Assembly: GCF_021530995.1 (NCBI RefSeq)
Contig: NZ_JADYTF010000001.1
Span: 1 to 64,000 of the forward strand
Direction of reading: 5' to 3'
Source of the DNA: Bacteroides caecigallinarum
Lineage (GTDB): Bacteria; Bacteroidota; Bacteroidia; Bacteroidales; Bacteroidaceae
Length of the DNA: 64,000 nucleotides
Part shown: one piece after another, positions 36,322 to 44,912 of the stretch
Layout of the letters: each line of letters opens with the position of its first letter
Position numbering within the stretch: the first letter of the stretch is position 1
Program-made: the position numbers and the translations under genes
The notes under the pieces: model-generated
What the model was told of the DNA's origin: nothing
Database searches by the model: none
The model's input: the letters and a program-made list of their open reading frames with translations, nothing else

Positions 36322-37062
36322 TTATGCCATCAGGACTTTCCAGTTCTGGTCTTCATCTTCTATCAGAACTGACTTATTCTCAATCCAGTCGCCGGAATTA
36401 AGATAGCGGATATTTCCAAGATGAGTATCTTCCGGGTGATGGATATGTCCGCAAATAATACCGTCGTAATTATTTTTTACGGCAAAGTCTGTTATCTGCT
36501 TTTCGAAATTTGTAAAATTAGAGACCAGTTTCTTTGTCCATCGTTTTATTACCTGCGCGAAAGAAAACGGCTGTTTATGACGCAAAGCCCTGTATTTGTT
36601 ATAAAACTCATTTATGAAAAGAAGAAACTCATAGCATGAAGCTCCAACTTTTGAGAGCCATGTGGCTTTACGGTTTACGGTATCGAAACAATCACCATGC
36701 GTAACAAGGAACTTCTTGCCTCCACTTGAGAGAGTAAAGTCTCTGAATACTTTTATACCTACTACCACCTTACCTACATACCTCTGCATGAAGTCATCGT
36801 GATTGCCGTATGTATAAATAACATCAGACGTGCTGTTCTTCATCATCTCCGATATGGTACGAAACAGACGCATCAGGTCACTTCTCCAAGCGCACTTTGG
36901 ATGCTTGTGTATGTACCACCCGTCAATAATATCACCGTTCAGAATCAACCGTTCGCATGACACGGAACGAAGAAACTGAATAAGCTCATTTACCTTGGCA
37001 TGAGGCATTCCCAAATGAAGGTCTGATAATATTATTGTCTTGTAATGTTTTTTCAACTGCAT
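36322..37062 (-). CDS. LpxH-like metallophosphoesterase (UDP-2,3-diacylglucosamine diphosphatase family)
   Basis: 246 aa calcineurin-type phosphoesterase. Metal-binding motifs in order: LSDLHLGM, NGDIIDGW, YGNHDDF, VTHGDCFD and CGHIHHPE. This is the family annotated UDP-2,3-diacylglucosamine diphosphatase, which cleaves UDP-diacylglucosamine to lipid X in lipid A synthesis; it is closer to the LpxH2 group than to E. coli LpxH, so the substrate is probable rather than certain. The ATG at 37062 is chosen because the -7 element TAAGTTTG (37084-37091) covers the longer in-frame ATG at 37086. Confidence 0.85.
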   Translation of the reverse strand: MQLKKHYKTIILSDLHLGMPHAKVNELIQFLRSVSCERLILNGDIIDGWYIHKHPKCAWRSDLMRLFRTISEMMKNSTSDVIYTYGNHDDFMQRYVGKVVVGIKVFRDFTLSSGGKKFLVTHGDCFDTVNRKATWLSKVGASCYEFLLFINEFYNKYRALRHKQPFSFAQVIKRWTKKLVSNFTNFEKQITDFAVKNNYDGIICGHIHHPEDTHLGNIRYLNSGDWIENKSVLIEDEDQNWKVLMA

Positions 37063-37083
37063 TGCCGTTTCTTTATAGTGATA

Positions 37084-37091
37084 CAAACTTA
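37084..37091 (-). promoter_or_regulatory. -7 promoter element for the LpxH-like gene
   Basis: Reads TAAGTTTG on the minus strand (exact TAnnTTTG), 21 bases upstream of the ATG at 37062. It excludes the longer start. Confidence 0.55.
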
Positions 37092-37130
37092 CAAAAAAAA
37101 TACTTATATAGTAAGTTTATAACAAGAAAA

Positions 37131-37176
37131 AAAACGAACCCACAACGGTATAAATCATACGTCATGGGTTCGTTTT
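37131..37176 (-). terminator. Rho-independent terminator of lepA
   Basis: On the minus strand, AAAACGAACCCATGACG (37176-37160) pairs with CGTTGTGGGTTCGTTTT (37147-37131) with two mismatches, and further T residues follow. It is 17 bases after the lepA stop. Confidence 0.85.
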
Positions 37177-37193
37177 ACTATTCAGTAAATATA

Positions 37194-38975
37194 TTAGTCA
37201 AGTTTCAATACTGCAAGGAATGCCTTCTGCGGCACTTCCACAGTACCAATCTGCTTCATACGTTTCTTACCCTTCTTCTGTTTTTCAAGAAGTTTACGCT
37301 TACGGCTCACGTCACCACCATAACACTTGGCAGTTACGTCCTTACGCACTGCCTTGATAGTTTCGCGGGCAATGATCTTCGCACCGATTGCAGCCTGAAT
37401 TGCGATTTCAAACTGCTGGCGTGGGATAAGTTCTTTCAGTTTCTCACACATGCGTCTTCCAAGGTCGTATGCATTGTCGAAATGGGTAAGAGTAGAAAGC
37501 GCATCCACAGACTCACCGTTCAAAAGAATATCAAGTTTGACTAGTTTTGAAGGACGGAAGCCAGACTGGTGATAATCAAATGAAGCATATCCCTTGGAGA
37601 TACTCTTCAGCTTATCATAGAAGTCTATCACGATTTCACCAAGCGGCATCTTGTAATGCAATTCCACACGGTTACCAGATATATAATCCTGACGAACCAA
37701 CTCACCACGCTTGCCAAGACACAAGGTCATGATTGGACCGATATAATCGGTAGTAGTAATTATGGAAGCATCGATAAACGGCTCCTCAATATGGTCAATC
37801 AATGTTGGGTCAGGCATACCGCCAGGGTTGTGCACTTCCTGTACTCCACCCTGTTTGTCGTAAATCATATACGATACGTTAGGCACAGTAGTAATGACGT
37901 TCATATCGAACTCGCGGTCCAGACGTTCCTGAACGATTTCCATGTGAAGCAATCCTAGGAATCCGCAACGGAAACCGAAACCCAAAGCCAATGATGATTC
38001 AGGCTGAAATGTCAACGAAGCATCGTTAAGCTGTAGTTTTTCCAATGATGCTCTAAGGTTCTCGTAATCTTCTGCCTCAATAGGATATACACCTGCGAAG
38101 ACCATAGGCTTGACTTCCTCAAAACCTTCGATTGCCTTATCACACGGATTTGCTATATGAGTAATAGTATCTCCTACCTTTACTTCTCTGGATGTCTTGA
38201 TACCTGAAATGATATATCCCACGTCACCTGTACGCAGTTCCTTGCGAGGTACCATATCCATCTTCAGTACACCAATCTCATCGGCATCATATTCCTTACC
38301 TGTGTTAAAGAATTTTACCTTATCACCTGTACGCAATACTCCGTTTTCAATCTTGAAATATGCAATGATTCCGCGGAAAGAGTTGAATACAGAGTCGAAG
38401 ATAAGAGCCTGCAGAGGAGCCTCTTCGTCACCTTCCGGATGAGGGATACGTTCAACAACAGCCTTTAGTATTTCCTCAACACCCATACCAGTTTTACCAG
38501 ACGCACGGATAATTTCTTCGCGCTTGCATCCCAGAAGGTCTATGATTTCATCTTCCACTTCTTCAGGCATAGCGCTTGCCATGTCGCACTTGTTGAGAAC
38601 CGGAATAATCTCCAGGTCATGCTCTAGTGCCATATAAAGATTCGAGATTGTCTGAGCCTGTACACCCTGCGAAGCATCTACTATAAGAAGAGCTCCTTCG
38701 CATGCGGCGATTGAGCGTGAAACCTCGTATGAGAAGTCCACGTGTCCCGGAGTGTCAATAAGATTAAGGATATATTTTTCACCGTTGTAGGTATATTCCA
38801 TCTGGATGGCATGGCTCTTGATTGTTATACCACGCTCACGTTCCAGATCCATGTCGTCAAGCATTTGTCCTTCAGTGACCTTGATTGTCTGTGTGTATTC
38901 CAGCAGTCGGTCTGCTAAAGTTGACTTTCCATGGTCTATATGTGCGATTATGCAGAAATTTCTGATATTCTTCAT
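37194..38975 (-). CDS. lepA: Elongation factor 4 (LepA)
   Basis: 593 aa, standard length. GTPase domain with G1 [10 protein letters not shown]2 RERGIT, G3 DTPGHVDF and G4 NKCD, followed by domain II, EF-G-like III and V, and the LepA-specific C-terminal domain ([32 protein letters not shown]). It is a ribosome-binding translational GTPase that back-translocates or aids ribosome assembly and function under stress. Single gene, with TATCTTTG promoter at 39009-39016 and its own terminator. Confidence 0.97.
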   Translation of the reverse strand: MKNIRNFCIIAHIDHGKSTLADRLLEYTQTIKVTEGQMLDDMDLERERGITIKSHAIQMEYTYNGEKYILNLIDTPGHVDFSYEVSRSIAACEGALLIVDASQGVQAQTISNLYMALEHDLEIIPVLNKCDMASAMPEEVEDEIIDLLGCKREEIIRASGKTGMGVEEILKAVVERIPHPEGDEEAPLQALIFDSVFNSFRGIIAYFKIENGVLRTGDKVKFFNTGKEYDADEIGVLKMDMVPRKELRTGDVGYIISGIKTSREVKVGDTITHIANPCDKAIEGFEEVKPMVFAGVYPIEAEDYENLRASLEKLQLNDASLTFQPESSLALGFGFRCGFLGLLHMEIVQERLDREFDMNVITTVPNVSYMIYDKQGGVQEVHNPGGMPDPTLIDHIEEPFIDASIITTTDYIGPIMTLCLGKRGELVRQDYISGNRVELHYKMPLGEIVIDFYDKLKSISKGYASFDYHQSGFRPSKLVKLDILLNGESVDALSTLTHFDNAYDLGRRMCEKLKELIPRQQFEIAIQAAIGAKIIARETIKAVRKDVTAKCYGGDVSRKRKLLEKQKKGKKRMKQIGTVEVPQKAFLAVLKLD

Positions 38976-39008
38976 TCGTTTTCTAATGCGTAAAAATTAA
39001 TTTGAGTG

Positions 39009-39016
39009 CAAAGATA
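39009..39016 (-). promoter_or_regulatory. -7 promoter element for lepA
   Basis: Reads TATCTTTG on the minus strand (exact consensus), 33 bases upstream of the ATG at 38975. Confidence 0.6.
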
Positions 39017-39170
39017 ATGAAAAATCGCCTATTTTCAATGTATGAAAAAAGACATTTACTCACTAAATGCCTGATATTTCTCTAATTTATCAGTAATTAT
39101 TTCTATCATCATAGCAATGAAAAATCAGAATGTAGAATAACAATTCTATCAGAGTAATGAATATTTTTAG

Positions 39171-39178
39171 TTAATTTG
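39171..39178 (+). promoter_or_regulatory. Candidate -7 element for the RhuM-Fic operon
   Basis: TTAATTTG, one change from TAnnTTTG, 26 bases before the ATG at 39205. Confidence 0.35.
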
Positions 39179-39204
39179 CAGAACAAACAATAATGTAGTT
39201 AATT

Positions 39205-40248
39205 ATGGAACCATCAACTCAGCATAATATACACAACGAGCAGGAATATCCTACAATAAACGCATCCGAGCTTTCAGACAATATAATTATTTATCAGGCT
39301 GAGAATGGTGAAATCAAACTGGATGTAAAAATAAATAATGACACTGTTTGGCTGACACAGGCGCAAATGAGCGAACTGTTTCAAAAAGACAGAACAGTTA
39401 TTGGAAGGCATATAAATAACATATATAAAGAAGGTGAATTAGAGAAAAATATCACATGTGCAAAATTTGCACATATGGGTTATGAAGGTGATCAAAAGTA
39501 TGAAACATCACTTTACAATCTAGACGTTATCATATCAGTAGGTTATCGTGTAAAATCCAAACGTGGTACCCAATTCCGAATCTGGGCCAATAAAATCCTG
39601 AAAGAATACATTATAAAGGGATATGCCATTAATCAGAAAATAAAATTGGAAAGATATGAGGAACTTAAAGATATTGTTCGCATTCTTGGAAACACAATAA
39701 AAAATCAGGAACAGCTAACTTCCGACCAATCAAAAGGACTTTTAGCCGTAGTGACTGATTATGTATATGCATTAGACACTCTTGACAAATATGACTATCA
39801 GCAACTTACTATAGAGCATACAACTAAAGGTGATAAATTCCAGGCTACTTACGAGAATGCAATGGAAGCAATCAATAGCCTGAAAGGAAAATTCGGTGAA
39901 AGCGAATTGTTTGCACATGAGAAAGATCAGTCATTCAAAAGTTCAATCGCTACTATATACCAGACTTTCGGTGGAATTGAGCTTTATCCAAGTATTGAAG
40001 AGAAAGCAGCAATGCTACTATATTTAGTGACTAAGAATCATTCTTTCAGTGATGGGAACAAACGAATAGCCGCAATGCTGTTTCTCTGGTTTATGGAAAA
40101 CAATGGGATACTTTACAGACAGAATGGAGAAAAACGAATAGCCGACAATACTTTAGTAGCCATTACATTAATGATTGCAGAAAGCAGAACAGAAGAAAAA
40201 GATATTATTGTAAAAGTAATTGTAAATCTAATTAATCAGAATAACTAA
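39205..40248 (+). CDS. RhuM-Fic fusion protein (RhuM N-domain, Fic/DOC C-domain)
   Basis: 347 aa. Residues about 25-140 are a RhuM-type domain (IIIYQAENGEIKLDVKI, then the helix-turn-helix-like WLTQAQMSELF and YNLDVIISVGYRVKS). Residues about 200-340 hold a Fic/DOC domain with the full active-site motif HSFSDGNKR, H279, which transfers AMP or a similar group to protein targets. The combination is annotated in other genomes as virulence RhuM/Fic family; it is often toxin-like, but I see no antitoxin gene or inhibitory helix motif. The first 24 residues are an addition to the RhuM domain and resemble the N-terminus of the next gene. The gene is AT-rich relative to its neighbours, suggesting acquisition. 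The AlaX-like gene follows after 4 bases. Confidence 0.88.
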   Translation: MEPSTQHNIHNEQEYPTINASELSDNIIIYQAENGEIKLDVKINNDTVWLTQAQMSELFQKDRTVIGRHINNIYKEGELEKNITCAKFAHMGYEGDQKYETSLYNLDVIISVGYRVKSKRGTQFRIWANKILKEYIIKGYAINQKIKLERYEELKDIVRILGNTIKNQEQLTSDQSKGLLAVVTDYVYALDTLDKYDYQQLTIEHTTKGDKFQATYENAMEAINSLKGKFGESELFAHEKDQSFKSSIATIYQTFGGIELYPSIEEKAAMLLYLVTKNHSFSDGNKRIAAMLFLWFMENNGILYRQNGEKRIADNTLVAITLMIAESRTEEKDIIVKVIVNLINQNN

Positions 40249-40252
40249 ATTT

Positions 40253-40711
40253 ATGGAAACCCAACTTAACGCACACAACAAACAGGAATTTCCTCCAATG
40301 CACACCTGCGAACACATAATCAACAGAACAATGATAAACCTCTTCGGATGCGGAAGAGCTGTTTCGGCACATATCGAAAGGAAGAAAAGCAAACTGGACT
40401 ATGCCATACCACAGCCTCTGAACGATGAAGATATTACAAGAATAGAAGATACCGTAAACAGTGTTATTGCACGGCATCTTGATGTGACAACAGAATTCAT
40501 AACACAGAAGGAAGCTGCAGACAGATTTGACTTGAAACGCTTGCCAGAAAACGCCTCGGATACTGTGAGAATAGTAAAGGTTGGCGATTACGACGAATGC
40601 CTCTGCATTGGGCTCCATGTTAATAACACATCAGAAATTGGAACATTCAAAATTATAAGCCACGACTATAACGACGGCATTCTGAGGATAAGATTCAAAC
40701 TTATTAAGTAA
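40253..40711 (+). CDS. AlaX-like tRNA-editing domain protein (tRNA_SAD)
   Basis: 152 aa. It has the two metal-binding motifs of the alanyl/threonyl-tRNA synthetase editing domain: HTCEH (H17, H21) and CIGLH (C118, H122), with the following NNTSEIGTFKI matching the end of the SAD domain. Stand-alone proteins of this kind (AlaX) deacylate mischarged tRNA(Ala). At 152 residues it is a compact, AlaX-S-sized form, and similarity outside the motifs is low, so the exact substrate is uncertain. It sits 4 bases after the RhuM-Fic gene and 1 base before the nuclease gene. Its first 15 codons resemble those of RhuM-Fic. Confidence 0.75.
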   Translation: METQLNAHNKQEFPPMHTCEHIINRTMINLFGCGRAVSAHIERKKSKLDYAIPQPLNDEDITRIEDTVNSVIARHLDVTTEFITQKEAADRFDLKRLPENASDTVRIVKVGDYDECLCIGLHVNNTSEIGTFKIISHDYNDGILRIRFKLIK

Positions 40712-40712
40712 T

Positions 40713-41699
40713 ATGGCAAAAAAGAAAAAAGCGAAAAGTGGTATTAAATGGAAACCGTTGCTGCTAATCATACTTATCGGATTATGCGCCGGAGGTTACT
40801 ATGTTTATTCTGAGAATAAAAACATAAATCTACCGGAACTCCCGGACAATAAGGAAATACAGAAAACTTTAAAGAAGACTGTTCAGGAAGCCGACAAGAT
40901 TAAGGATGAAATAGTAGCACAGGCAGAAAACCTGAAACCGGTAATTGAAAAGATAAGATCAGGAAACAAGGAAGAGACAACCTCATCTGCCGAAACACCT
41001 AAACTTAATCTGGAAATACCTGTTTATACATATCCGGGAAGATACGAGAAGGAAATCATCATAAACAGAACAGGCTATACCCTATCATACAACCAGTATT
41101 ATAAGAACCCCAATTGGGTGGCATGGGAACTGACCAGGGAAGAAACTAAAGGAGAAACAGAAAGATATGACAGGTTCATGCCCGATCCGGACCTGCCTGA
41201 GCCGAGAGTTGTTCATAAGGACTATACCAAAAGCGGATACGACAGAGGTCACATGGCTCCGGCAGCGGATATGAAATGGAACAGACAGGCTATGATAGAA
41301 TCGTTCTATATGAGCAATATATGCCCTCAAGTTGGCAATCTGAATCGTGGTGATTGGAACGACCTGGAAGAACTTTGCAGAGACTGGGCAGACAAATATG
41401 GAAGAATATACATTGCATGCGGACCAATTTTCGATTCCAAATCACCTAAAAGGATTGGCGGACATAAGGTTGCCGTACCTGACAGATTCTTCAAGGTTAT
41501 ACTTATATATAATAGAAAAAATCCTATAGCTATGGGATTTATTTTCAAAAACACCGCCCATTCACAAGATATAGAGAAATACATGGTAACTGTGGATAGT
41601 GTGGAAAATGTTACTGGGATGGATTTCTTCTCAAAACTACCTGACGAGATAGAAAACAGGATAGAAAGCATTGTACCTAAGCTACCTAGCAGGAACTAA
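40713..41699 (+). CDS. DNA/RNA non-specific endonuclease (NucA/EndoG family)
   Basis: 328 aa. Basic N-terminus (MAKKKKAKSG), one membrane helix (about 14-30), a 70-residue charged linker, and an Endonuclease_NS domain from about 105 to 320. The catalytic motif DRGHMAPAAD is complete (D177-R178-G179-H180), followed by the Asn ligand region FYMSNICPQ. The beta-beta-alpha metal nuclease would face the periplasm as a membrane-tethered enzyme and digest incoming or released nucleic acid. Start is 1 base after the AlaX-like stop, so the three genes form an operon ending at the terminator at 41711. Confidence 0.9.
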   Translation: MAKKKKAKSGIKWKPLLLIILIGLCAGGYYVYSENKNINLPELPDNKEIQKTLKKTVQEADKIKDEIVAQAENLKPVIEKIRSGNKEETTSSAETPKLNLEIPVYTYPGRYEKEIIINRTGYTLSYNQYYKNPNWVAWELTREETKGETERYDRFMPDPDLPEPRVVHKDYTKSGYDRGHMAPAADMKWNRQAMIESFYMSNICPQVGNLNRGDWNDLEELCRDWADKYGRIYIACGPIFDSKSPKRIGGHKVAVPDRFFKVILIYNRKNPIAMGFIFKNTAHSQDIEKYMVTVDSVENVTGMDFFSKLPDEIENRIESIVPKLPSRN

Positions 41700-41710
41700 T
41701 TAAAATGTAA

Positions 41711-41757
41711 AAAACTAGGGATACGATTCATTACTTAAAATCATATCCCTAGTTTTT
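41711..41757. terminator. Bidirectional terminator after the nuclease gene
   Basis: AAAACTAGGGATACGATT (41711-41728) and AATCATATCCCTAGTTTT (41739-41756) pair almost perfectly, with A-runs and T-runs on both sides. It serves the nuclease operon (+) and the fimbrillin-like gene (-). Confidence 0.88.
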
Positions 41758-41774
41758 TTACAGACCGGGAAATA

Positions 41775-43835
41775 CTAATTTGAAGGAATTCCTTCACCAA
41801 TATAATTTGCATTTACGGAAGGAAAGCTATCTTCTGTTATTTCCCAAATTTCTGCAGCAATCCAAATTGTACCATCGGTAACTTTAAGATTATCGGCTTC
41901 TTCAAGATAATTATAATTATTTCCTCCTACTTCTACGCAATGGTCAATTCCATTAACCTCAATATTATTGCCAACCAATTTAATACCTGCTACATTTTCA
42001 GGCAATACAGCATAACATGAAGTTACGTGTCCGTTATTATATCCCGCAATAGCACCGATATTACTACCTGCATTACCAAGTAATGATACATGTGTTGAAT
42101 AGCATCCATAAATATAAGCCGGTGACGATGTCGAATTCATATTATAACCAACAATACCACCTATAGCCTCTGAGGTTAAATTATCTGCACCCACAATAGA
42201 ATTTGCTGAATAGCTTGCAACCACTTCACCACGAGCATTATATCCAACTACTCCACCAAGATTTGCACTACTACCTGTTGAATTATGAATGACAGTACAT
42301 TTATCTACTACACATTGCGCTACTGTTCCAAAGCCATTTTCTCCAGCTATACCTCCTGCCCTATTACCAGATATTGTAATTTCGTATGCAGCACATTTTA
42401 AGACACGACCACTTGTCTTAGTACCACCTTCCTCTGAATTAGAACCTACAATTCCACCAGCACTTAGACCAGTAGATGTAATTTTAGTATTAGAACCTGA
42501 TGCTTTACAATATTCAATCTTTCCATAATTAACACCAGCTACTCCACCTGCATATTTACCATTTATAGTAACATCCTGTACACTACAGTTATTAACTTGA
42601 ACACTGTTATTTCCAGTTATGGCACCAGCATTATTACTTCCAGATACCGTAGAGTTACTAACTTTACAACTACCTATTATACCTAAGCTAGTACCTGCTA
42701 TCACACCTACAGAAGAAGATGCATCTCCTTTAATTGTTGCATCGGTAAATACAACATCATGAACCTTTGCTCCAATAGCAAGTCCTCCAAAGAAACCTAT
42801 ATTACCAGTTCCACTCAAACTCAAATTCTTTATAGCATTTCCATTTCCATCAAAATTTCCAGAATATCCTTTACCAATATCCATACTGCTTCCTACAGGA
42901 GTCCATTTCATATCCTTCATTTCAATATCTGCATCCAATATGACATCTGTAGTCAACCTATCTTCACTTTCTGCCCAAGCAATCAATTGTTCAGCAGTAC
43001 TAATACGTATTACTTTTTTAAACTCACCAGGTTCTATTTTATCCAAATTTAAAATATGCCCGGATTTCAATGTTACAGGTTTATTGCTACTACGTTTCCA
43101 TTCCATACCGTTGGCATCGTAAAGAACAAGTGTAATTCCGTTTTTTAATTCAGAAGGAGCTACAACAAAATAATAGTCTTTTTGATTTTCAAATCCTTGA
43201 TCATCTGACAAAATAACTTCAGTACTAATTTCTGATTCAACCGCCGTTAAAGGAGTTGCATCATTAACTTGAACAAATAATTTACCAGCTAATGCTTCAC
43301 CACTATTACCACGGAACATCACTTTTGTTATTTTATTGCTTCCGGAATACTGAAGGGTAAACTTCACTAGTGCACAAGCATTCTTGAAAATCAAAGTTTT
43401 ATCACTTCCAGATTTGGCAACCGACGGATTTAAGTTATTTGCAAAACTAACTGCACGAGCGGTTTGTTTTGCCGGTAATGTAGTTGTAATTCCATCTCCT
43501 GAAATTGTAGCATCAGCATCATATGGATACAAAGCATAATATGTATTCTGATTGTCTTGTGCCGAGCCTGTAAAAATTACAGATTCTCCTCCCGTAGATG
43601 TAATAAATTTATTATTACTATTTTGATCAAATAAAGATATTGCATCATTCTCTTCCCAATTCACTTTATTTCCAGCAACCAAAACTGTACGCGAAACCGG
43701 ATCAATACCTGCCTTGAACTCCAATTTAACTTTTTCAGTACTTGAAGAATTTGTATCCGAAATAATTTCTTCTTTAGTACATGAATACAACATTGATGTT
43801 CCTAAAATAAGAAACGGTATAAAATATTTTTTCAT
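41775..43835 (-). CDS. Fimbrillin-like lipoprotein with GLUG repeats
   Basis: 686 aa. Lipoprotein signal with lipobox LYSC (C19). Residues about 35-270 look like the Bacteroidales fimbrillin family (VNWEENDAISLFD, YYALYPYDAD, FKNACALVKFTL, YYFVVAPSEL, LKSGHILNLD). Residues about 300-650 contain many GLUG-type repeats (GGIVGSNSE, GGIAGENG, GGVVGYNA, GGIVGYNM, GAIAGYNN) expected to form a beta-helix. It is probably a surface-exposed or fimbria-tip adhesin, by family. Monocistronic, bounded by a terminator downstream and a palindrome array upstream. The repeat region is the usual place for copy-number variation between strains. Confidence 0.85.
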   Translation of the reverse strand: MKKYFIPFLILGTSMLYSCTKEEIISDTNSSSTEKVKLEFKAGIDPVSRTVLVAGNKVNWEENDAISLFDQNSNNKFITSTGGESVIFTGSAQDNQNTYYALYPYDADATISGDGITTTLPAKQTARAVSFANNLNPSVAKSGSDKTLIFKNACALVKFTLQYSGSNKITKVMFRGNSGEALAGKLFVQVNDATPLTAVESEISTEVILSDDQGFENQKDYYFVVAPSELKNGITLVLYDANGMEWKRSSNKPVTLKSGHILNLDKIEPGEFKKVIRISTAEQLIAWAESEDRLTTDVILDADIEMKDMKWTPVGSSMDIGKGYSGNFDGNGNAIKNLSLSGTGNIGFFGGLAIGAKVHDVVFTDATIKGDASSSVGVIAGTSLGIIGSCKVSNSTVSGSNNAGAITGNNSVQVNNCSVQDVTINGKYAGGVAGVNYGKIEYCKASGSNTKITSTGLSAGGIVGSNSEEGGTKTSGRVLKCAAYEITISGNRAGGIAGENGFGTVAQCVVDKCTVIHNSTGSSANLGGVVGYNARGEVVASYSANSIVGADNLTSEAIGGIVGYNMNSTSSPAYIYGCYSTHVSLLGNAGSNIGAIAGYNNGHVTSCYAVLPENVAGIKLVGNNIEVNGIDHCVEVGGNNYNYLEEADNLKVTDGTIWIAAEIWEITEDSFPSVNANYIGEGIPSN

Positions 43836-43967
43836 ACATATTACAGCCTGATAAGAAAAGTATTATTATCACATTATTATATATAAATAGCAATTTACAG
43901 AACATAAATGGAAAAGATTGTTGCATAATAAATCAACTGGATTGATTCTATGATATAATATAGTTAT

Positions 43968-44053
43968 CTCCACACGGCCGTGTGGAGCACTCGACACGAA
44001 TGTGTGGAGAGCTCCGCACGAGCGTGTCGAGATCTTGACACGGGCGTGTGGAG
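43968..44053. repeat. 86-bp phased palindrome array (4 x 20 bp, CTCCACAC family)
   Basis: Units CTCCACACGGCCGTGTGGAG, CTCGACACGAATGTGTGGAG, CTCCGCACGAGCGTGTCGAG and CTTGACACGGGCGTGTGGAG, with spacers CA, AG and AT. Unit 1 is a perfect 20-bp palindrome. Centres at 43977.5, 43999.5, 44021.5 and 44043.5, a 22-bp period. Unit 1 left pairs perfectly with unit 4 right, and unit 2 left with unit 3 right, so one long nested hairpin is also possible. It starts 20 bases after the EamA stop. No T-run. Confidence 0.92.
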
Positions 44054-44072
44054 ACAAACTTCTTTAATAAAA

Positions 44073-44912
44073 TCACAAGGACCTATTCCTTATAAACGCA
44101 TCTATCGACTGTAAGACTACAGAGAACAATATCAGTAGCAATCCCATATAGAAACTGCTATCCAGATAATGCCCCTCATCAAACAACATCATCGCTAATA
44201 TAATACTGTAAATAGGTTCAAGATTATAACTGAGATTAACCGTAAAAGCCGATATAACCTTCAGAACCTGAATCTGCAAGATGTACAGGCATACCGTACA
44301 CACGGATGCCAGTGCCAACAGGTAGCAAAAGTCCGTAACTCCGGGTATTACAAAATCCGTATTGAAACAATAACTGTACAGTGGCATTAAAACCGTAAGC
44401 CCGACAAATCCTCCACACATTTCATATAGCAACATAGTTCCTGAAGAATAATTTACAGACACCTTCTTGTTCATTATGGTAAACAATGAAGCCAAAGCCG
44501 ATGATATTATCCCCAACAGAACCCCTGTTCTATATCTGGTATCGAAGTGGAATATCAGAAATATTCCCGCCACAGCAATCAGACTGAAAGCTATCTCCTT
44601 TACAGAGACACGTTTCCTGTTTATGAAAGGTTCGAAAATCGCAGTGAAAAAACTCATCAGCGACAGACACACCACTCCGATAGAAACATTCGAGAACTTA
44701 ATACTGGCATAAAAGAATACCCAGTGTAATGCCAACAAAGTTCCTACTAGTCCAATCTTAAGAATATCCTTTCTACTTACTTTTTTAAGGCTACCGGATA
44801 TCTTAAGCACAAAATAAAATAATATTGCAGCCAATAATAACCGATACCATACCAGCATAAACTCGTTCAATGTTATCAGTTTACCGAATACCCCTGTTCC
44901 ACCTGCTAACAA
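44073..44912 (-). CDS. EamA/DMT-family transporter with damaged or non-canonical start
   Basis: 279 aa if read from TTG at 44912. About ten membrane helices and two EamA repeats (GLVGTLLALHWVFFYASIKFSNVSIGVV in the first; SYNLEPIYSIILAMMLFDE in the second) place it in the drug/metabolite transporter superfamily. TTG is an unlikely start since it falls inside the first helix. In-frame coding similarity appears to continue upstream (IKEAFIKLHLSV, in family style) to an ATT codon at 44948-44946 and a TGA at 44957-44955. An in-frame ATG (44978-44976) lies beyond that stop. Either an ATT start is used or the start has been lost. Substrate unknown. Confidence 0.8.
   Translation of the reverse strand: MLAGGTGVFGKLITLNEFMLVWYRLLLAAILFYFVLKISGSLKKVSRKDILKIGLVGTLLALHWVFFYASIKFSNVSIGVVCLSLMSFFTAIFEPFINRKRVSVKEIAFSLIAVAGIFLIFHFDTRYRTGVLLGIISSALASLFTIMNKKVSVNYSSGTMLLYEMCGGFVGLTVLMPLYSYCFNTDFVIPGVTDFCYLLALASVCTVCLYILQIQVLKVISAFTVNLSYNLEPIYSIILAMMLFDEGHYLDSSFYMGLLLILFSVVLQSIDAFIRNRSL

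Noticed and set aside
43968-44053. CRISPR array interpretation of the regularly spaced repeats
   Set aside because: Spacing is only 2 bp, units are palindromes and not identical repeats, there are just four units, and no cas genes are present. The same holds for the arrays at 18573 and 32956.
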